A DNA stretch of 64,000 nt from Undaria pinnatifida (lineage: Eukaryota; Sar; Phaeophyceae; Laminariales; Alariaceae), in NCBI GenBank assembly GCA_012845835.1, contig JABAKD010000016.1, positions 22,435,182-22,499,181 of the forward strand, written 5' to 3'. The notes under the pieces were generated by a model, which ran no database searches, was not told the DNA's origin, and saw only the letters and a program-made list of their open reading frames with translations. Positions 44,176 to 55,717 of the stretch are shown here, one piece after another. The translations under genes and the position numbers were made by a program. Within the stretch, counting starts at the first letter, position 1. Each line of letters opens with the position of its first letter.

Positions 44176-44475
44176 ATGTGGTATCGTTGTGACAGTTTAC
44201 CTGGCCCCGATCCTGGTGACACCCTTGCGATTTATCTGAAAGAAGACGACACTATTTTTGTTATTCGAGGGATTAGATTTATCGTCTCGGCGGTAGCAGA
44301 CCAATCGTGTTTGTCAACGTCGGTGTGCGTCATCGACGCCAAGTTGGCCAAGTTCAGGGTTCAAGCAGCCACTCGCAGTATTAAAAGGATGCCTACAGTG
44401 TTTGAAGGAATGGTTGTCCTCGTGGCAGTTGAGATAAAGTCCCCGGTTTTCTCGGAGGACATCAGCGTGAGGTGA
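44176..44475 (+). CDS. Coding-like ORF, unknown
   Basis: The frame reads DTLAIYLKEDDTIFVIRGIR and STSVCVIDAKLAKFRVQAA, with a strand-like hydrophobic rhythm, ending at a stop at 44475. It is opposite in orientation to its neighbours. No domain recognised. Confidence 0.25.
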   Translation: MWYRCDSLPGPDPGDTLAIYLKEDDTIFVIRGIRFIVSAVADQSCLSTSVCVIDAKLAKFRVQAATRSIKRMPTVFEGMVVLVAVEIKSPVFSEDISVR

Positions 44476-44554
44476 AAGGAGGCCGCTCCAAAGGGGAGGG
44501 CCGTCTGTTCTAAAGTGGAATCAACGGCGGAGACTTCTGCATGATGATGCTCTT

Positions 44555-46840
44555 CTAGTGGCCAGCAGTTCGATGTGTGGTCAAGTCAAGGGTTAGAAGA
44601 ATCATCGATGGGCATAGCAATTGGATCATGGCTTGATCCCGTCTGCCACGTGAGTGACTGGGACGGCACTCGGCCCTGGCCGCGCCCATGATCGGCGAGC
44701 CGGGGCACCGACGTGGCGGATGACCGCGCTCCCGACGAAAAACAGGCAGAGAAAAATGTTTCGCCGTTGACGGCAAGTGTCTTATTTTGCGCCCAATCAC
44801 TGGTAGCCCGCGATATAGCATCCAAAGAGGCGTGTGGCAGCGGGTCCGTTGCCATCGAACCAGGGTACATCGCAGGCATGAGAGCCGGAAATTGCTCATT
44901 TGCCGCCACCCGAACCACCTCCAACACCACATCTGTCCCTGAAGACAAGACATGGTCACTCCCCGTTGTGGTCGGCACAAGTACGCGAAACTCCCGACTG
45001 AAATAATATATAGCGTGCCGTTACAGAATCCATATTTTTCACAATTTAGAGTAGCAACCCCGTCGAAGTGCGTCATCAGCATACGCAACAGGATGGTGAA
45101 AGCCTCAGGCCCAGATGCTCCTCCTGCCATAGCTCTTGACACCTCTTGCCTGCTACCACGTCCATCTCGCTGTGTTCCAAGCTCGAGGACGAAGACGAGC
45201 AGGAGGAGGTTGTCGAGCCGCTCCATGCTGAACGTCCTCTCGCGTTATTCCTCCGCTCTCCTTTGCCTTCACCAGAGCTGCGGCCACTGCCCTGGTTGTT
45301 GGACCAAGGTCGCCCTCTCGGCTGCGCTCTCAGCCATACCGACGTTTCTCCGCCCTCCGTTACCTCCGCCATGGCTGCGACCAACTGCCCCGGTTGTTGG
45401 GATAAAGTTGCAGCCTCGGCAATGTCCTCAGCCACACCAGCACCCGATGCACCTCCCCCGCCTGTCACCCCCGCGGCGGTGGTGGTGGTTGCCACCCCCA
45501 CCATGTTTGCTGCCACCCCCACAGTTGCGGTCCCCGCGGTCGCAACAGTCGCTGTGTCGCTGTTTACCCCGGTTGCGTTTCGCCAACTTTCCTCCGGAGT
45601 TGGTTCAGAAGACGGGGTCCGGGGGTTCCTCGTTGGCCATCAGCAGAGCCTTGACCAGTGCAAGGGTCGGCACGGCTCTCGTCTGTCCGGCATAGGGCGT
45701 AAAATACATGCGAGTCCAGGCCGCGTCCACTGAAAGGGCATCCACTTGCCACGACACCGGCCATTCTGACGTGAGGAAAGCGGTGGCCGTTTCTACAACC
45801 GCGGTCGCCAACCCTGGGGAGAACTCTACCCTCGGTGCAGACGCCATGCACGCGGCGCTGCCCTTGAAAAAGGTATCGCCCCCGGGTCGTGGTCGCTGTG
45901 ATGCGACACCCTGCGGGCGCGTCGAAGGCGACGGGGCCTCGGTGGCTCCTGCGGGTACCGACGAAACTGATCGGGCGAGGGCTTGCTGCGCCATCTCCAC
46001 TACCACAGACGCCTCTAGCGCAGCCGTCTTTGCCTGCTTGATATCTTCGTCAAGCCGACGTCGGCGTGATACACGCCAGAGCATCATCTGGTTGGCGTCG
46101 TCGAGCGCATGCTGGGCCCGCGTCACCGCACATGCCAAGTCTAAGGGGCCGGCATTGGCGCTCAGGTCCAAGGAGCCCTGGGGGTGGCGCTCTGCCCAGC
46201 GCGGAGAGCCCAGATGGCAGCGGTGGTGCCCTGTCGAGAGCGGGGGAGCCAGCTGTCCCCCCCCGCCCACAGGGATGTGAGATCTGGCGTCGAGACGCCC
46301 CCGAGTCCGGTGGAAGTTGGTCCGTCTTGTTCTACGCGCGAATCGGCGAGCTTTTCTCTTGGTTGGTGGGTCCGGGTGGAGATATGGTGCTCCGTATTCC
46401 GTCTCGTCACCGGAACCCGGCTCCCGAGCTTCCCCCCGTCTCGAGTCGCGGGATCTCCAGCGAGATCTCCCTGTCTCGTGGGCACCCAGGTTGAGGAGCG
46501 TGGAAGACCTCGGTCTGCCCCGAGTAGCCCTTACTCACTCGTAAACCTGCCGTTGCTTGTTGTCTGTAGGGAGGGCAGCGGAAGGAGGACGTGTGGGGGG
46601 AGGTGGTGGAATAGGACCGACGCGTAGAGAAGTGATGGAGGCAGATATATTGTTGTGGAGTCCCTGCTGCAAGTAGCGGTATATCTGTGTTGCAGCAAAC
46701 AGCAAGATTTGGGCCTCGGCCCCGTGCAGCATCGGTGACGCTAGCAGCCACGCCCACCAGCCGTATACAAAGAGGACAGCGGCAAGAAGGGTAACAAGCA
46801 CCAAAACCGCAACATAAGGGTTAGGGTCAGGGTTAGGCAG
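44555..46840 (-). CDS. GC-rich multi-block gene region, unknown
   Basis: Several minus-strand frames with good composition follow one another. Block 46838-46535 has a hydrophobic segment (LVLVTLLAAVLFVYGWWAWL) and a Pro-rich tail (VGPIPPPPPTRPPSAALP). Block 46270-45605 is helical, with LDEDIKQAKTAALEASVVVE. Block 45560-45076 is Ala/Gly/Thr-rich, then Ser-rich. Block 45226-44586 reads GPEAFTILLRMLMTHFDGVA and, after a possible junction at TATTTCAG, DHVLSSGTDVVLEVVRVAAN. Together they suggest one spliced gene of over 500 residues, or a decayed one. Junctions are not all in phase and no domain is recognised. Confidence 0.3.
46815..46840 (+). repeat. Short telomere-like TTAGGG tract
   Basis: TAAGGGTTAGGGTCAGGGTT followed by AGGC: about three and a half units of TTAGGG with one C for T change. 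Too short to be an active telomere; it is an interstitial tract next to the 5' end of the GC-rich gene region. Confidence 0.6.
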
Positions 46841-47190
46841 GTATAACGCCCTTTTAGCACCACCTACGAAAACTCAAAGTCGTTGTGGAACGTTGTTCGA
46901 ACGTTAGGTGTATCATTTCCTTTTCTGCCTAGTTAGTTCGGTAACACCCGCTGGAAGGGAAGTTTCACTGGTCCCAACCGTGGCACGTTGCCATAGCCCC
47001 CGCGGAATTCGACGTGTCTATAGGAAAGCAACCGTTTCTCCGTCCCTTGGCCATCGGTAGAGGATTTAATGCGCCAGGCCAAACGCCTTGCCCGACACGC
47101 GTCAGCTACGGCTTACCTCACGTCGTTGCATGGTCCGTCTCATAGACACACCGTCTGCCCCCGCTAATGTGCGAAGTATATGACCTGATC

Positions 47191-47440
47191 AGACTGATTC
47201 TACGATAGCCCCCCCCAAACCAGCGATTTTCTTTAACGAACGTTTCAATGAATCATGGCTGCTCGACACAAGGAAGGATACCATTGAAACCAAATTGTCC
47301 ATATGTTTTCTTGTGTGCAAAGGCCTATCGATCGATGACATCGTGGGGGCAAGGGGCACCATATTTCAGGAGATACGACCGGGAGCCGGCGTTGAAACCG
47401 GCGATTTGGTTAAAGAAAAGTTGGGGCGGCTACCGTTGTT
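47191..47440 (+). mobile_element. MITE family B, copy 2
   Basis: Left end AGACTGATTCTACGATAGCC plus a C-run, right end TTGGGGCGGCTACCGTTG. The interior matches copies 1 and 3 (AACGAACGTTTCAATGAATC, TGTGTGCAAAGGCC, GGGGCAAGGGGCACCATATT, AAAGAAAAGTTGGGG). The right terminus has lost its last bases. About 250 bases, no coding capacity. Confidence 0.65.
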
Positions 47441-47875
47441 TATTGTGTTTTTTTTACCCTCCTGTGTCCAACACGTTTGTCTATGTACAATCCTCTCCAG
47501 GACCGATTGACGTCTCGTCAATGCTGACACTCAATCCTTAGGTAGTGAATTCAATGCAAGTTTGTCAGGGTTCCACCGAACGCCGAGTTTAGCTCCCCCA
47601 GTGTAGGCTCCCGAGAACCAGTATTCCGAACGGCCCATGTTTACCTTCTCACACGTCGATGTCGGCAAGATTCTGCTACAGTATTAGCCAAGCCGCGCCA
47701 TGGCCCGCCTGGGTTTGGTACACATTCCGTCTATCTCGGTTATTTCCTAGAGACCTTATACATTGCTTCCTTTTTGTGGATTTTGTGATGAACACTTGAT
47801 TTTGGAGAATGGTAAAATATCTCATGATTCAATACGCTAGGTGCGTTGGTGCGCTAGGTTTGCTATTTCTACAGT

Positions 47876-49587
47876 TTAAAATTGATATTTGAGAATTTTA
47901 ATTTTCGTTCCAGCATTGCATCCCTTAATGTGGGTGATAGGGAGTATATTATGAGCGGGAAGTGAGGTATTTTCGGGATTTGAGGGTGTCATCGGTTTGG
48001 TAAACTGCCAGCGTTTTGGTGAACTACCCGGGGTCATCTCTGCGTAATCAGGCTGTAGTTTACTCAACCCAGCCCAGTAGCGAGACCCAGCTGAGCCAAA
48101 TCGTTTAGTTTGTATCCTGCAAGGAGGGGTCACGCCCACCTGTTACCGCTTGTGCGGCGTAAGATTCGCTCGACCACGTAGTACATACGTTGAGGCTTGT
48201 AAATTTCGAAAATAAAAAATCAAACTCGACGATATGTGTAAATTTAAAGGCGACTAACTTTTTCGCTGCAAATGTTAGTTGGATTTTATACTTTTAAGAG
48301 TGCATGGTATTGTTGGAGGCAAGTAACTGTTCCTTGACTTTTGAAATATTGCGTTTCACGTTTGCGTTGTCTGGTACGGCATAATTTTGCTCTGGATTTG
48401 AGCATTTGGAATCTGAAAGGATGTTTGGTATGTACCCAGTCGGGAGGTTTTTGTCTAAATCAAAGTTGTTTTGAGCCTGCTGTCCGATCACACTTGTTGA
48501 CGGCCCTATTCCATGGAGCTGATAACCGTTTTATAAGGAAGGCTGAGTACCGATCATAGGGTCGATGTTTGAGTTTTGGGATTTTGGAATTTGGATTGCA
48601 GATTTGAGTTTTCTGAATTCGACTTAGTATTTTTCGACTTAGATCTTAGGTGTCTTGCATGCTGCAGAGGTACTGCAACGCTGCTTGATTAGTCAGTCCC
48701 GAACAAAAAGTGTTGTTGCCAACCATCCTGCGTAACATTCTTCGTGTGTGGCCGAATAATGTAGCTGGCTTTGTTTAATTAAAACGTTCGTTAAGGGCAC
48801 GCTATTTCCCTCAGAAAAGAATGCCGTTTTTTTATAGAAGCGGCGTACTTATTTCGACCAGCCTATTCGCAATTCTCCCCTGTTTTTTTTGGTCAATTTC
48901 GTGTACCCTTCAAATAGATTGTAGTTTTTAAAACAGCTAGAAAAAGGAGTTGTGCGATCATGCAGCAGTCAATAGCAATACGAGTACGCAGCAGCTTGAT
49001 GCTCGACGCACACGACGACAAACACGGAGCCGCCATCCCACCAAGCCTTCTTCCATCTTATTGTAGCTGTGTTGATCATGTCCGACGGTCAGCGAATATG
49101 GATTCCGTCCCACCCTTTCCAGTCAACGCGAGGAATCTGTAAAGTTAACCTCAGCAGCTGTTAGCTTGGTGGATATCTCCTTTAGTATTTTGTTCCCTTC
49201 CTGAAGTCTACGCTGGTCGGCTGGTCACAAAAATAGGTACTGATACCCCGGTGTTTTAATCCCAGATCACGCTCCATGTCTTCCTGCCTGCATTAATGAC
49301 TCCTAGCTGGCTGCGCACGAAGCATCGCCGGTATGTCCATTTCTGAAGCTACCTCTGGGACAACCGCTGTGGGCGAGCCTGCATATTAACAGCAGCAAAA
49401 CAAGCGTTGTGTTAGTGTACACTGCAAAACAATGTGTAAATGTACTCTGTTTGCTTTCATCAAGCGACCTCCTCTGCAGGGAGTAACAGTGTGTAAGCAA
49501 TGTTTCGGCGTCGAGATTGTTTACAAAATGAGTCGAACCCAATTCGTGCAACAGCGCCAAACACAGTGTTTGCCCTGTCTTGTTCAT
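47876..49587 (-). CDS. Four-exon gene, 214-residue protein of unknown function
   Basis: Exon 1 (49587-49446) starts MNKTGQTLCLALLHELGS and ends in phase 1 at a GTACAT donor. Exon 2 (49220-49150), after TGTGACCAG, reads DQRRLQEGNKILKEISTKLT. Exon 3 (48518-48328), after GGTTATCAG, reads IGQQAQNNFDLDKNLPTGYI. Exon 4 (48116-47876), after the pyrimidine-rich CCCCTCCTTGCAG, reads KRFGSAGSRYWAGLSKLQPD and ends in TAA. All four junctions keep phase. If exon 3 is not spliced, a stop at 48294 gives a 145-residue form. Residues about 38-70 look like a coiled coil. No family recognised. A small coiled-coil subunit of a larger complex would fit, but that is a guess. Confidence 0.55.
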
Positions 49588-49912
49588 GGTGGGCGAGGCA
49601 ATACATACTAATAACAGTGGTATGAAATTTACGCTTCATAGGTGTGAAAACCCAATTTTCATGTCGACTGTGGTTTCGCGGAATCGATTTTTTTCCGAAC
49701 GCAGCGTTACGCAGGGTTTAGTTGCAGAAGGCTCACCAGGTTAATCGATTCGCCTAGATCAGCTATCTGTAGTGTTTAAGGTGGTTGGCCGGCTGTGTCG
49801 AACCCACTGCGTACAGCAGCGCCAATCACAGACTAATCTTAGGCTTTGGCGTGGGACTGTTCATATATACCACGAAGGAGGCCAACACCAGGCGATATTA
49901 GACGGGATATAT

Positions 49913-51540
49913 TATACTAGTATTAATAAATATACACTCCAGCTGTGAGATCGAAGATTTTGTCAAAACTCATCTTTGCAAGCTGTGTGTGATACTCCGA
50001 TCGCGCGTATTACGGGTTGTGTGTCCTCATTAAGGATATAGGTCGGCGACTCCCCTTGCAACTACAGTGTAGCTATCAGGGTCAACATGGTGATGTTAGG
50101 CAGTCTGTGCGCCGAAACTATGAAACCCGTTTCTGAGGGGGACAAAATCTGACAGCTGTGGAAGGAAATGCATCTGTTTATCAAGTGAATCCTGTAAGTG
50201 GAATACCCGGTGAGGGGACAGCGGAGTTTTTAAGGACGTAGGGGCCTGATTTTGATCAAAAGGGGGGCGGGAGGGGGAGAGGGGGGGAAGGGAGGGGTGG
50301 GGCAGGTCAATTTGTGCGTGGAAACTGTAAATATTTTTTGTAGAGGAGGGGGGGGGAATGTGGCGAGGGGGGGCGGGGGCGGGGGGGGAGGGCTTTAGGT
50401 AGCATAGATGTAGGGGTTTGCTATACACGTGGTGCTAGGTCTAGGCGATATTGCGGGTGGTGGGGAAGGAGGGGGCGTTGGGGGCGGGGGTGGGTGGGAA
50501 TTGCAGCAGCGGCATGGACGGCTCTGAAACGATAACGAGGCGATATCCAGGGCGTGGAGGTGTTTATTACTCTGGCGGATTTCAACGGTAGGTGGGGCGT
50601 TTAAGCAAGAGGAATGGAGGGGAAAAAAAAAAAAAAAGGCGGTGGGGGGGGGGGGTGGGGGGAGGGTTTCCAAGAGGTTTAGGTCACATATAATATCAGA
50701 GTCAAGGATTTGGTCGACACTGATGTTTGCAACATTGTGTGTGATCCTCCGATCGCGCGTTTTAATAATATATCTAGGGGCTTGCACTACGCGCGGTGCT
50801 GGGTCTAGGCGATCGTGCGGGGTGTGGGAAAGGAGGGGGTGCTGGAGGGGGGGGGGGGGGATGAATGAAAACTACGTCATGGATGGCTAGATAGACAATG
50901 ACGTGATATCAATTGCTTAGAAGTGTTTATTAATCTGGTCGACTTCGATTGTAAGTGGGGCGTTTGAACGAACTGGGCGGGGAACAAAGAGGGGGTGGGG
51001 GGGGGGGGGGCGGGGCGGAGATGAGTTGGAGCTACGGCATGGATGGCTAGATGGACAATGAGATGATATCAGCTGGCTGGTAGTGTTGACTACTCTGGCA
51101 GGTTTTGATTTCAGGTGGTGCGTTTACACAAGAGGGATCGGGGGGGGGGGGGGGGGGGTGAGCATTTCAATATGTGCGCGGAAACTGTAAACCCTTGAAG
51201 GGGACGAATCTGACGGTTGCAGCAAGAAGACACCCCTTTATATCACCCGCCTGGTAGTGTTTATTTTTCTAGAAGGTTTTATGTTACATGTAGTATGCAA
51301 CCCAGTTCTTAGGTGTAGTACACAACGTGTTAAAAGCTTCATAATTTGTAATTGTACATGGATCGAAAGATAGAATGTTTCAATCGATAGGTGATACAAT
51401 CATGTACATACGATTATTTTCTGACATCGCTAATTATAAGAGATGCATATAGCCAAGTACAACAGGCGAGGTGATGTGGTCATGCAATGTCACCGCCATT
51501 GAGCACGACAAGGAGAGATGCGAATCTTTTGCTGTGCATG
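49913..51540 (+). mobile_element. Family A, copy 8 (longest)
   Basis: Best reference copy. The 5' order from ACACTCCAGCTGTGAGATCG is followed by three successive G-rich sub-units, each with GGTGCTRGGTCTAGGCGAT or a derivative. Each also has a G-run, GCATGGATGGCTAG or GCATGGACGGCTCT, a GATATC-containing link, GTGTTTATTACTCTGG and GTGGGGCGTTT. The 3' part has CTGACATCGCTAATTATAAG and GATGTGGTCATGCAATGTCA. Similarity to the inverted copy 9 continues to about 51540. Confidence 0.65.
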
Positions 51541-51741
51541 AAGTTGCGGTCCAGTTATTGCCCACGCCACCGACCATATACAGGGCAACGATGTTGGTCG
51601 ACCTCGGGGGTCGCCGGCGTTTGTGGAGGCGTTCGTGGGTCGGTGCGTGTACTACACCACCGCGGGGTCCTCGGCAAACGTACAGGGGGACCGTTTACCC
51701 AAAAGAGTAACATTTTGGGCCTAAACACTACTTGTACGTGA

Positions 51742-52008
51742 TCATGTAAAGTACCGCACTATAGAAGGCTGCTTCCAACAAGACATCTCAGCGTGCTGAC
51801 CCTCAAGCAGGTGACTGCAACCTTCCTGAGCCGCGCACCAGCATGTGGGGTATGTGCTGTGCAGGTACTCGTGCGAGGACATGGGCTCGTCGGACCTGAA
51901 AATACGTGCACACCGGTTCTGAAGACATAGAGCACAAATGGCCACCAATGTTTCGTAGGCGCCTTGTTTTGGGTAGTTTGTAGTCCCCTTACCTTGTGGA
52001 GTCGCCAT
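51742..52008 (-). CDS. Cys-rich small protein, 88 residues
   Basis: An intact frame from ATG at 52008 (MATPQGKGTTNYPKQGAYET) to TGA at 51742. Cysteines occur as ICALCLQNRC and TCWCAAQEGCSHLLEGQH, with nearby His, a spacing that could bind one or two zinc ions. A GTAAGG donor-like site lies 16 bases after the ATG, so the first exon might be shorter and the rest a separate exon. No family recognised. Confidence 0.4.
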   Translation of the reverse strand: MATPQGKGTTNYPKQGAYETLVAICALCLQNRCARIFRSDEPMSSHEYLHSTYPTCWCAAQEGCSHLLEGQHAEMSCWKQPSIVRYFT

Positions 52009-52340
52009 GGTGCCGCAGGCACACGCCGCGTCGACCGCCCACCTGGCGATTCTCATAGCTCTGGTGTGACTTCTCCACAACATCGGGCCGCTGGCAGACT
52101 TTCATCGGGCGCAAAGATACAGTCCCGTTCTTGAAACCGTATAAAATACTTTTTTTTTTTCATGTGTAGTCAAAAAATGAAAGCGGGAACCAGGATATGA
52201 TCCACAGCTAGCGTGCCCTTCCTTAAAGAAGGCGATATTTGGGAGGTTGTCACACTTTAGGTTGATTCTAACTCGCTATTTACATTGCTGCGCGTCGTTT
52301 GGATAGGGAGATAAACCAAATGGTGCTTTTGTTTTATTCA

Positions 52341-52810
52341 TCAGGATTTGGTACAGCTCCAACGTTCCAATGATGCTATCGTCGAGCAACATGTTTTGTC
52401 TGGGCCCAAGTAGGCGTATCGCACCGTTCTCCTTGTCATATCGTAATATGTCGCGGCGTGAGGTGCAAGCGGAAACCCTTTTCTACTATGTTTCAAGAAC
52501 GGTGATCCAGCGGCAATGTTAAACCAAACGCGCGGGGAAGGGTCTGACGTATTTCCGATTCGTTCAAGTTGGATGTTAGCGAACTCTTTGTTGAACATCG
52601 CATGGCACATCAGTGCCCAGTTAATGGTTACTGCTTCAACGGGTTGCTTGTTCACTCCCTGGTTGAAAAGCGAACACGGTTTGCCCAAGCGTTCACTGCA
52701 GTGGGCGAAGTCTGTAGCATTACGATACAGGAGGGAAACACGAATTTGGTTGTTTTTTCGAAGATGTATCTCCTCGGCAATGCACGAATTAGTTGTTTCT
52801 TATAACACTG
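52341..52810 (-). CDS. Terminal exon, unknown protein
   Basis: The frame ends in TGA at 52341 and stays open to about 52805. It reads NNQIRVSLLYRNATDFAHCS, KPCSLFNQGVNKQPVEAVTI and NWALMCHAMFNKEFANIQLE, with convincing composition. A second frame over 52810-52650 is almost as good, so a splice may occur near 52660. It may belong with the Cys-rich ORF just below it on the same strand. No family recognised. Confidence 0.4.
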
Positions 52811-52972
52811 CGGATGAAACCGTGCATTCATGATCCTTCGTATTGTTGTGAGCTAGGCGCTCGTTATTTAAGGCTGGTCCTGCTGTGACCGTCTACAGAG
52901 CTACACGGGAACCTATGTATGATACTTCTCGATCGGCTACACTAGTTCGTCTGTTGGGCTACGTGTGTATCT

Positions 52973-53284
52973 ATGTCTGGCACTCATAAAGGGGTAGTCT
53001 ATATAGAGCGGCTAAAGTACGTCGATTTCTTCTTGTCGTTTTACGCCGAAGGTTGTTTGGGTGGTCGTCGCACGACTCCCTTTCTTTTTCTAGCCATTCC
53101 GAGCTGCCTGTATAATGCGTACAACCGCTTGTTGCAGATCCGTCGACAGTGTCTATCGACAATTGCGCGATTGTCGCTACAAAACACGTTGTTTAACATG
53201 CGATACCAGTTGAGGGGTCACGGTCTGGAATCCGTCGTAGTATGTAGTATCGAACATCAATACAATTGTCGTGTGTGGCTCTAA
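52973..53284 (+). CDS. Hypothetical 103-residue protein
   Basis: ATG-started frame: MSGTHKGVVYIERLKYVDFF, a hydrophobic mid-part (TTPFLFLAIPSCLYNAY) and an Arg/Leu-rich helix (RLLQIRRQCLSTIARLSLQN). It could be a small membrane-associated protein. It diverges from the minus-strand gene below 52.8 kb, leaving a short shared upstream region. Confidence 0.35.
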   Translation: MSGTHKGVVYIERLKYVDFFLSFYAEGCLGGRRTTPFLFLAIPSCLYNAYNRLLQIRRQCLSTIARLSLQNTLFNMRYQLRGHGLESVVVCSIEHQYNCRVWL

Positions 53285-53831
53285 CTTATTTTTCCTGGGG
53301 CCATCACTAATATTATAGTCTCACCATGTTCGTCAGCTACTAACCGGGGTCGTTCATTATTATCTTGTTTTTTTCGCGCGTGTTACGCCATACCTGAAAA
53401 AGTTGGCCTGCTGTCTCTGCGTGGTGTTTTGACTTGACCGTTGCGGGACACAAGCCAAAATACGAACGATGCGATCATTGATTTCATCTCGACCCGTGCG
53501 TGTTGATACGCTGTTCGTTTACTTTTCTCGGACATGCGGGTGTACGCTTGTTCGGGTTGCGCGCAGGCAGCATTATGATGTGTCATATAATCGCTCGAAA
53601 AACCAGCAAATCGGTCGTGCGTGATAAGAGGAAGGTTGTCGTTAGGTAACCTGGTGTTTTGGGTAACGAGTAGAAATATTGAACAGTAGAAGAACAGGAA
53701 AATTCGGGAGGTTTTCCGTGTATTATAGCGGGATGTATGTGTGAAACGGGGTTTTACAGAGAAATTTAAAGTTCTGGATAGTAATAAGGGAAAACTATCG
53801 AGATATCAGATACCAACAATCAACTGTAAAG

Positions 53832-54089
53832 GTGTGTGAAGCGAAGAATCGTCGTTGCAGCGTAATAGCCAAGAAGGGATATCTAACGGGCGAGGCCCTG
53901 CACGACGAGCTGAAGGGGACCGGTGCAGAGGATAAGGGACGTCAGGGAGTCCTCAAGTTGTTGTTGTTTGGGTTTTTGTTTTGTTTGGTTGTTTGCTATT
54001 GCGGGTTGAAGCTGTTGCACAGTAGCCCTCCCAACTTTGCTTTAACGACATTGCCGGTTTCAAAACCAGCTCCCGGTCGTATCTCCTGA
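53832..54089 (+). CDS. Exon encoding a single membrane segment
   Basis: After AACTGTAAAG, an acceptor-like end, the frame reads CEAKNRRCSVIAKKGYLTGE, an acidic linker and one hydrophobic helix (VLKLLLFGFLFCLVVCYCGL). It then ends in a short tail to the TGA at 54089. A tail-anchored or single-pass protein is likely if the exon is real. 5' exons not found. Confidence 0.3.
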   Translation: MCEAKNRRCSVIAKKGYLTGEALHDELKGTGAEDKGRQGVLKLLLFGFLFCLVVCYCGLKLLHSSPPNFALTTLPVSKPAPGRIS

Positions 54090-54240
54090 AATTCGTTGTC
54101 CCTCCACACCTCGAAGTCATCGATCGATAGACCTTTTGAACACAGAAAAATATATGGGTAGGTTTTTTTCAAGAGTAACCTTCGTTGTGCCGAGCAGCCG
54201 TGATACGTCCGTTGACGAAAATCACTGTTTTTTTAAGGGG

Positions 54241-54549
54241 CTATCGTAGAATCAGTCGTCGATGTGCTGGAGAATGAGCATCGTCAAGAACAGCAGTCGT
54301 ACGAAGGAACGAGCAAGGATGAAGGACCTCACCGCTACCGAACAACAGGACGAGGAGTAAGAAAAGTTTGTGGGGGGCCCAGGCCCAACGCAGAGATCGA
54401 GCTCGGGAGGCGGAGCAACCGGGAGCGTGGAAACGGGTACAGTGTATACGCTTTTCTTCAACCAAACTGCAAGTCAGATGTGAGATGAAGGTTTCCGTCG
54501 AAAACCGTCTTTCCAAGCTCCGATCGACATATACAACAACTTCGTCCAC
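54241..54549 (-). CDS. Coding-like ORF, unknown
   Basis: The frame reads VVVYVDRSLERRFSTETFIS, has a hydrophobic stretch (HKLFLLLVLLFGSG) and an Arg/His-rich end. No proper ATG at its start (GTG). Other frames across it are also partly open. Weak support. Confidence 0.2.
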   Translation of the reverse strand: MDEVVVYVDRSLERRFSTETFISHLTCSLVEEKRIHCTRFHAPGCSASRARSLRWAWAPHKLFLLLVLLFGSGEVLHPCSFLRTTAVLDDAHSPAHRRLILR

Positions 54550-54696
54550 ATCCTTGTATTTAGTGAGAAGGTTAATTTTACATGTATAAGAACTACTCGT
54601 AAACGTTCAATTTAAGGTTTCAACCCTTGTCTCATTCTGTGTTTATATTCACCCCCACAACGTTTTAGGGTAGTAATGTATACACACATAGTCAAA

Positions 54697-55547
54697 CTAT
54701 GAAGAGTAACGGCATGATATATGTGGTATAATAGCGTTATAGTCCATAGTTGTAAGGATGGTTATTGCGTGTGTACGCTCAGGGATAATTATGAATTCAG
54801 CCATTCTTGATAAACGCCGCGAGAGGGAACGTTGAAATTCCCATTCGGCCCTTGCACCTTGGTTCCTATCGCCCCGAAAAAGCTTTCTCGGCATACATAA
54901 ATACGTTTTGCATATATACGGATCAAGCTCCCAAATTTGCCCCGTCGCCATACACACCTAAAATGAAAAGGACCACCGTAAAACACATGTATTCGAAAAC
55001 AATACTTTGAAACAACACGTCCACGAAGCCCAGGAAACCAACTAGGGTATACGCATGTAACAACAACATGTAAGAACAACCACCCGGATACATAATTGTC
55101 AAGTGATAAGGATGTTTGCCCGCTGAAACCACATATACGTTCGCACACGAAATCCAGTCAAACGTTTAAACCCATATACCGTGCGGTTTCCAAACTGAGG
55201 TCCCTCCGTGTCAACAGCATTGCATACTCTACATATCGCTTTATGAAAAACCTAAACCGCTTGTGACTGCTCATTGCCAAAAAACATATTTATCGAGAAC
55301 GCAAGAGCAAACAGACGTAGAGACAGGGTAATAAAGGAGCGCTTTTCATAACAGCCTTTCATCACCACACTACCTCTTTGGAATTGGTCTTGTGTGTCAG
55401 CGAACTGGGTCCAACGCATTCCCGTAGTGTCTTAGGGGGAGTGAGGAACGGCAGTAAAAACCGAGCGCACAGCGATTCTGACCGTTTGTATACTGAGCAA
55501 TCTCCGGGCCGCGTCTCCTCTGTATCAGGTTTGTGAAGAATTTTCAT
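54697..55547 (-). CDS. Two-exon gene, 144-residue protein of unknown function
   Basis: Exon 1 (55547-55374) starts at ATG with MKILHKPDTEETRPGDCSVY and ends at AAAGAG/GTAGTG. The 416-base intron ends in CCTTTTCATTTTAG, a strong pyrimidine-rich acceptor. Exon 2 (54957-54697) reads GQIWELDPYICKTYLCMPRK, RNQGARAEWEFQRSLSRRLS and EFIIIPERTHAITILTTM, then stops at TAG. Both junction ends are in phase 0, giving 58 plus 86 residues. Basic and mostly polar; no signal peptide or named domain seen. It is the simplest complete spliced model in the window. Confidence 0.55.
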
Positions 55548-55717
55548 TTGTCATTTTCAAGACAGCGTCTGCGAACATGCTACCTAGTGTGATATAGAAG
55601 AAAGGAACATTACTTAGCGATACTCCACTACATGCTAGGGGGTGTTGTCTTGAGAACCACTCACCCGGGCATCAGACGTGGACGCGACATCTACAGGACT
55701 ACAACATATTCGACGAC

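Noticed and set aside
44952..45695. 247-codon plus-strand frame
   Set aside because: Pro/Arg/Leu-rich shadow of the more credible minus-strand frames (Ala/Gly/Thr and Ser-rich).
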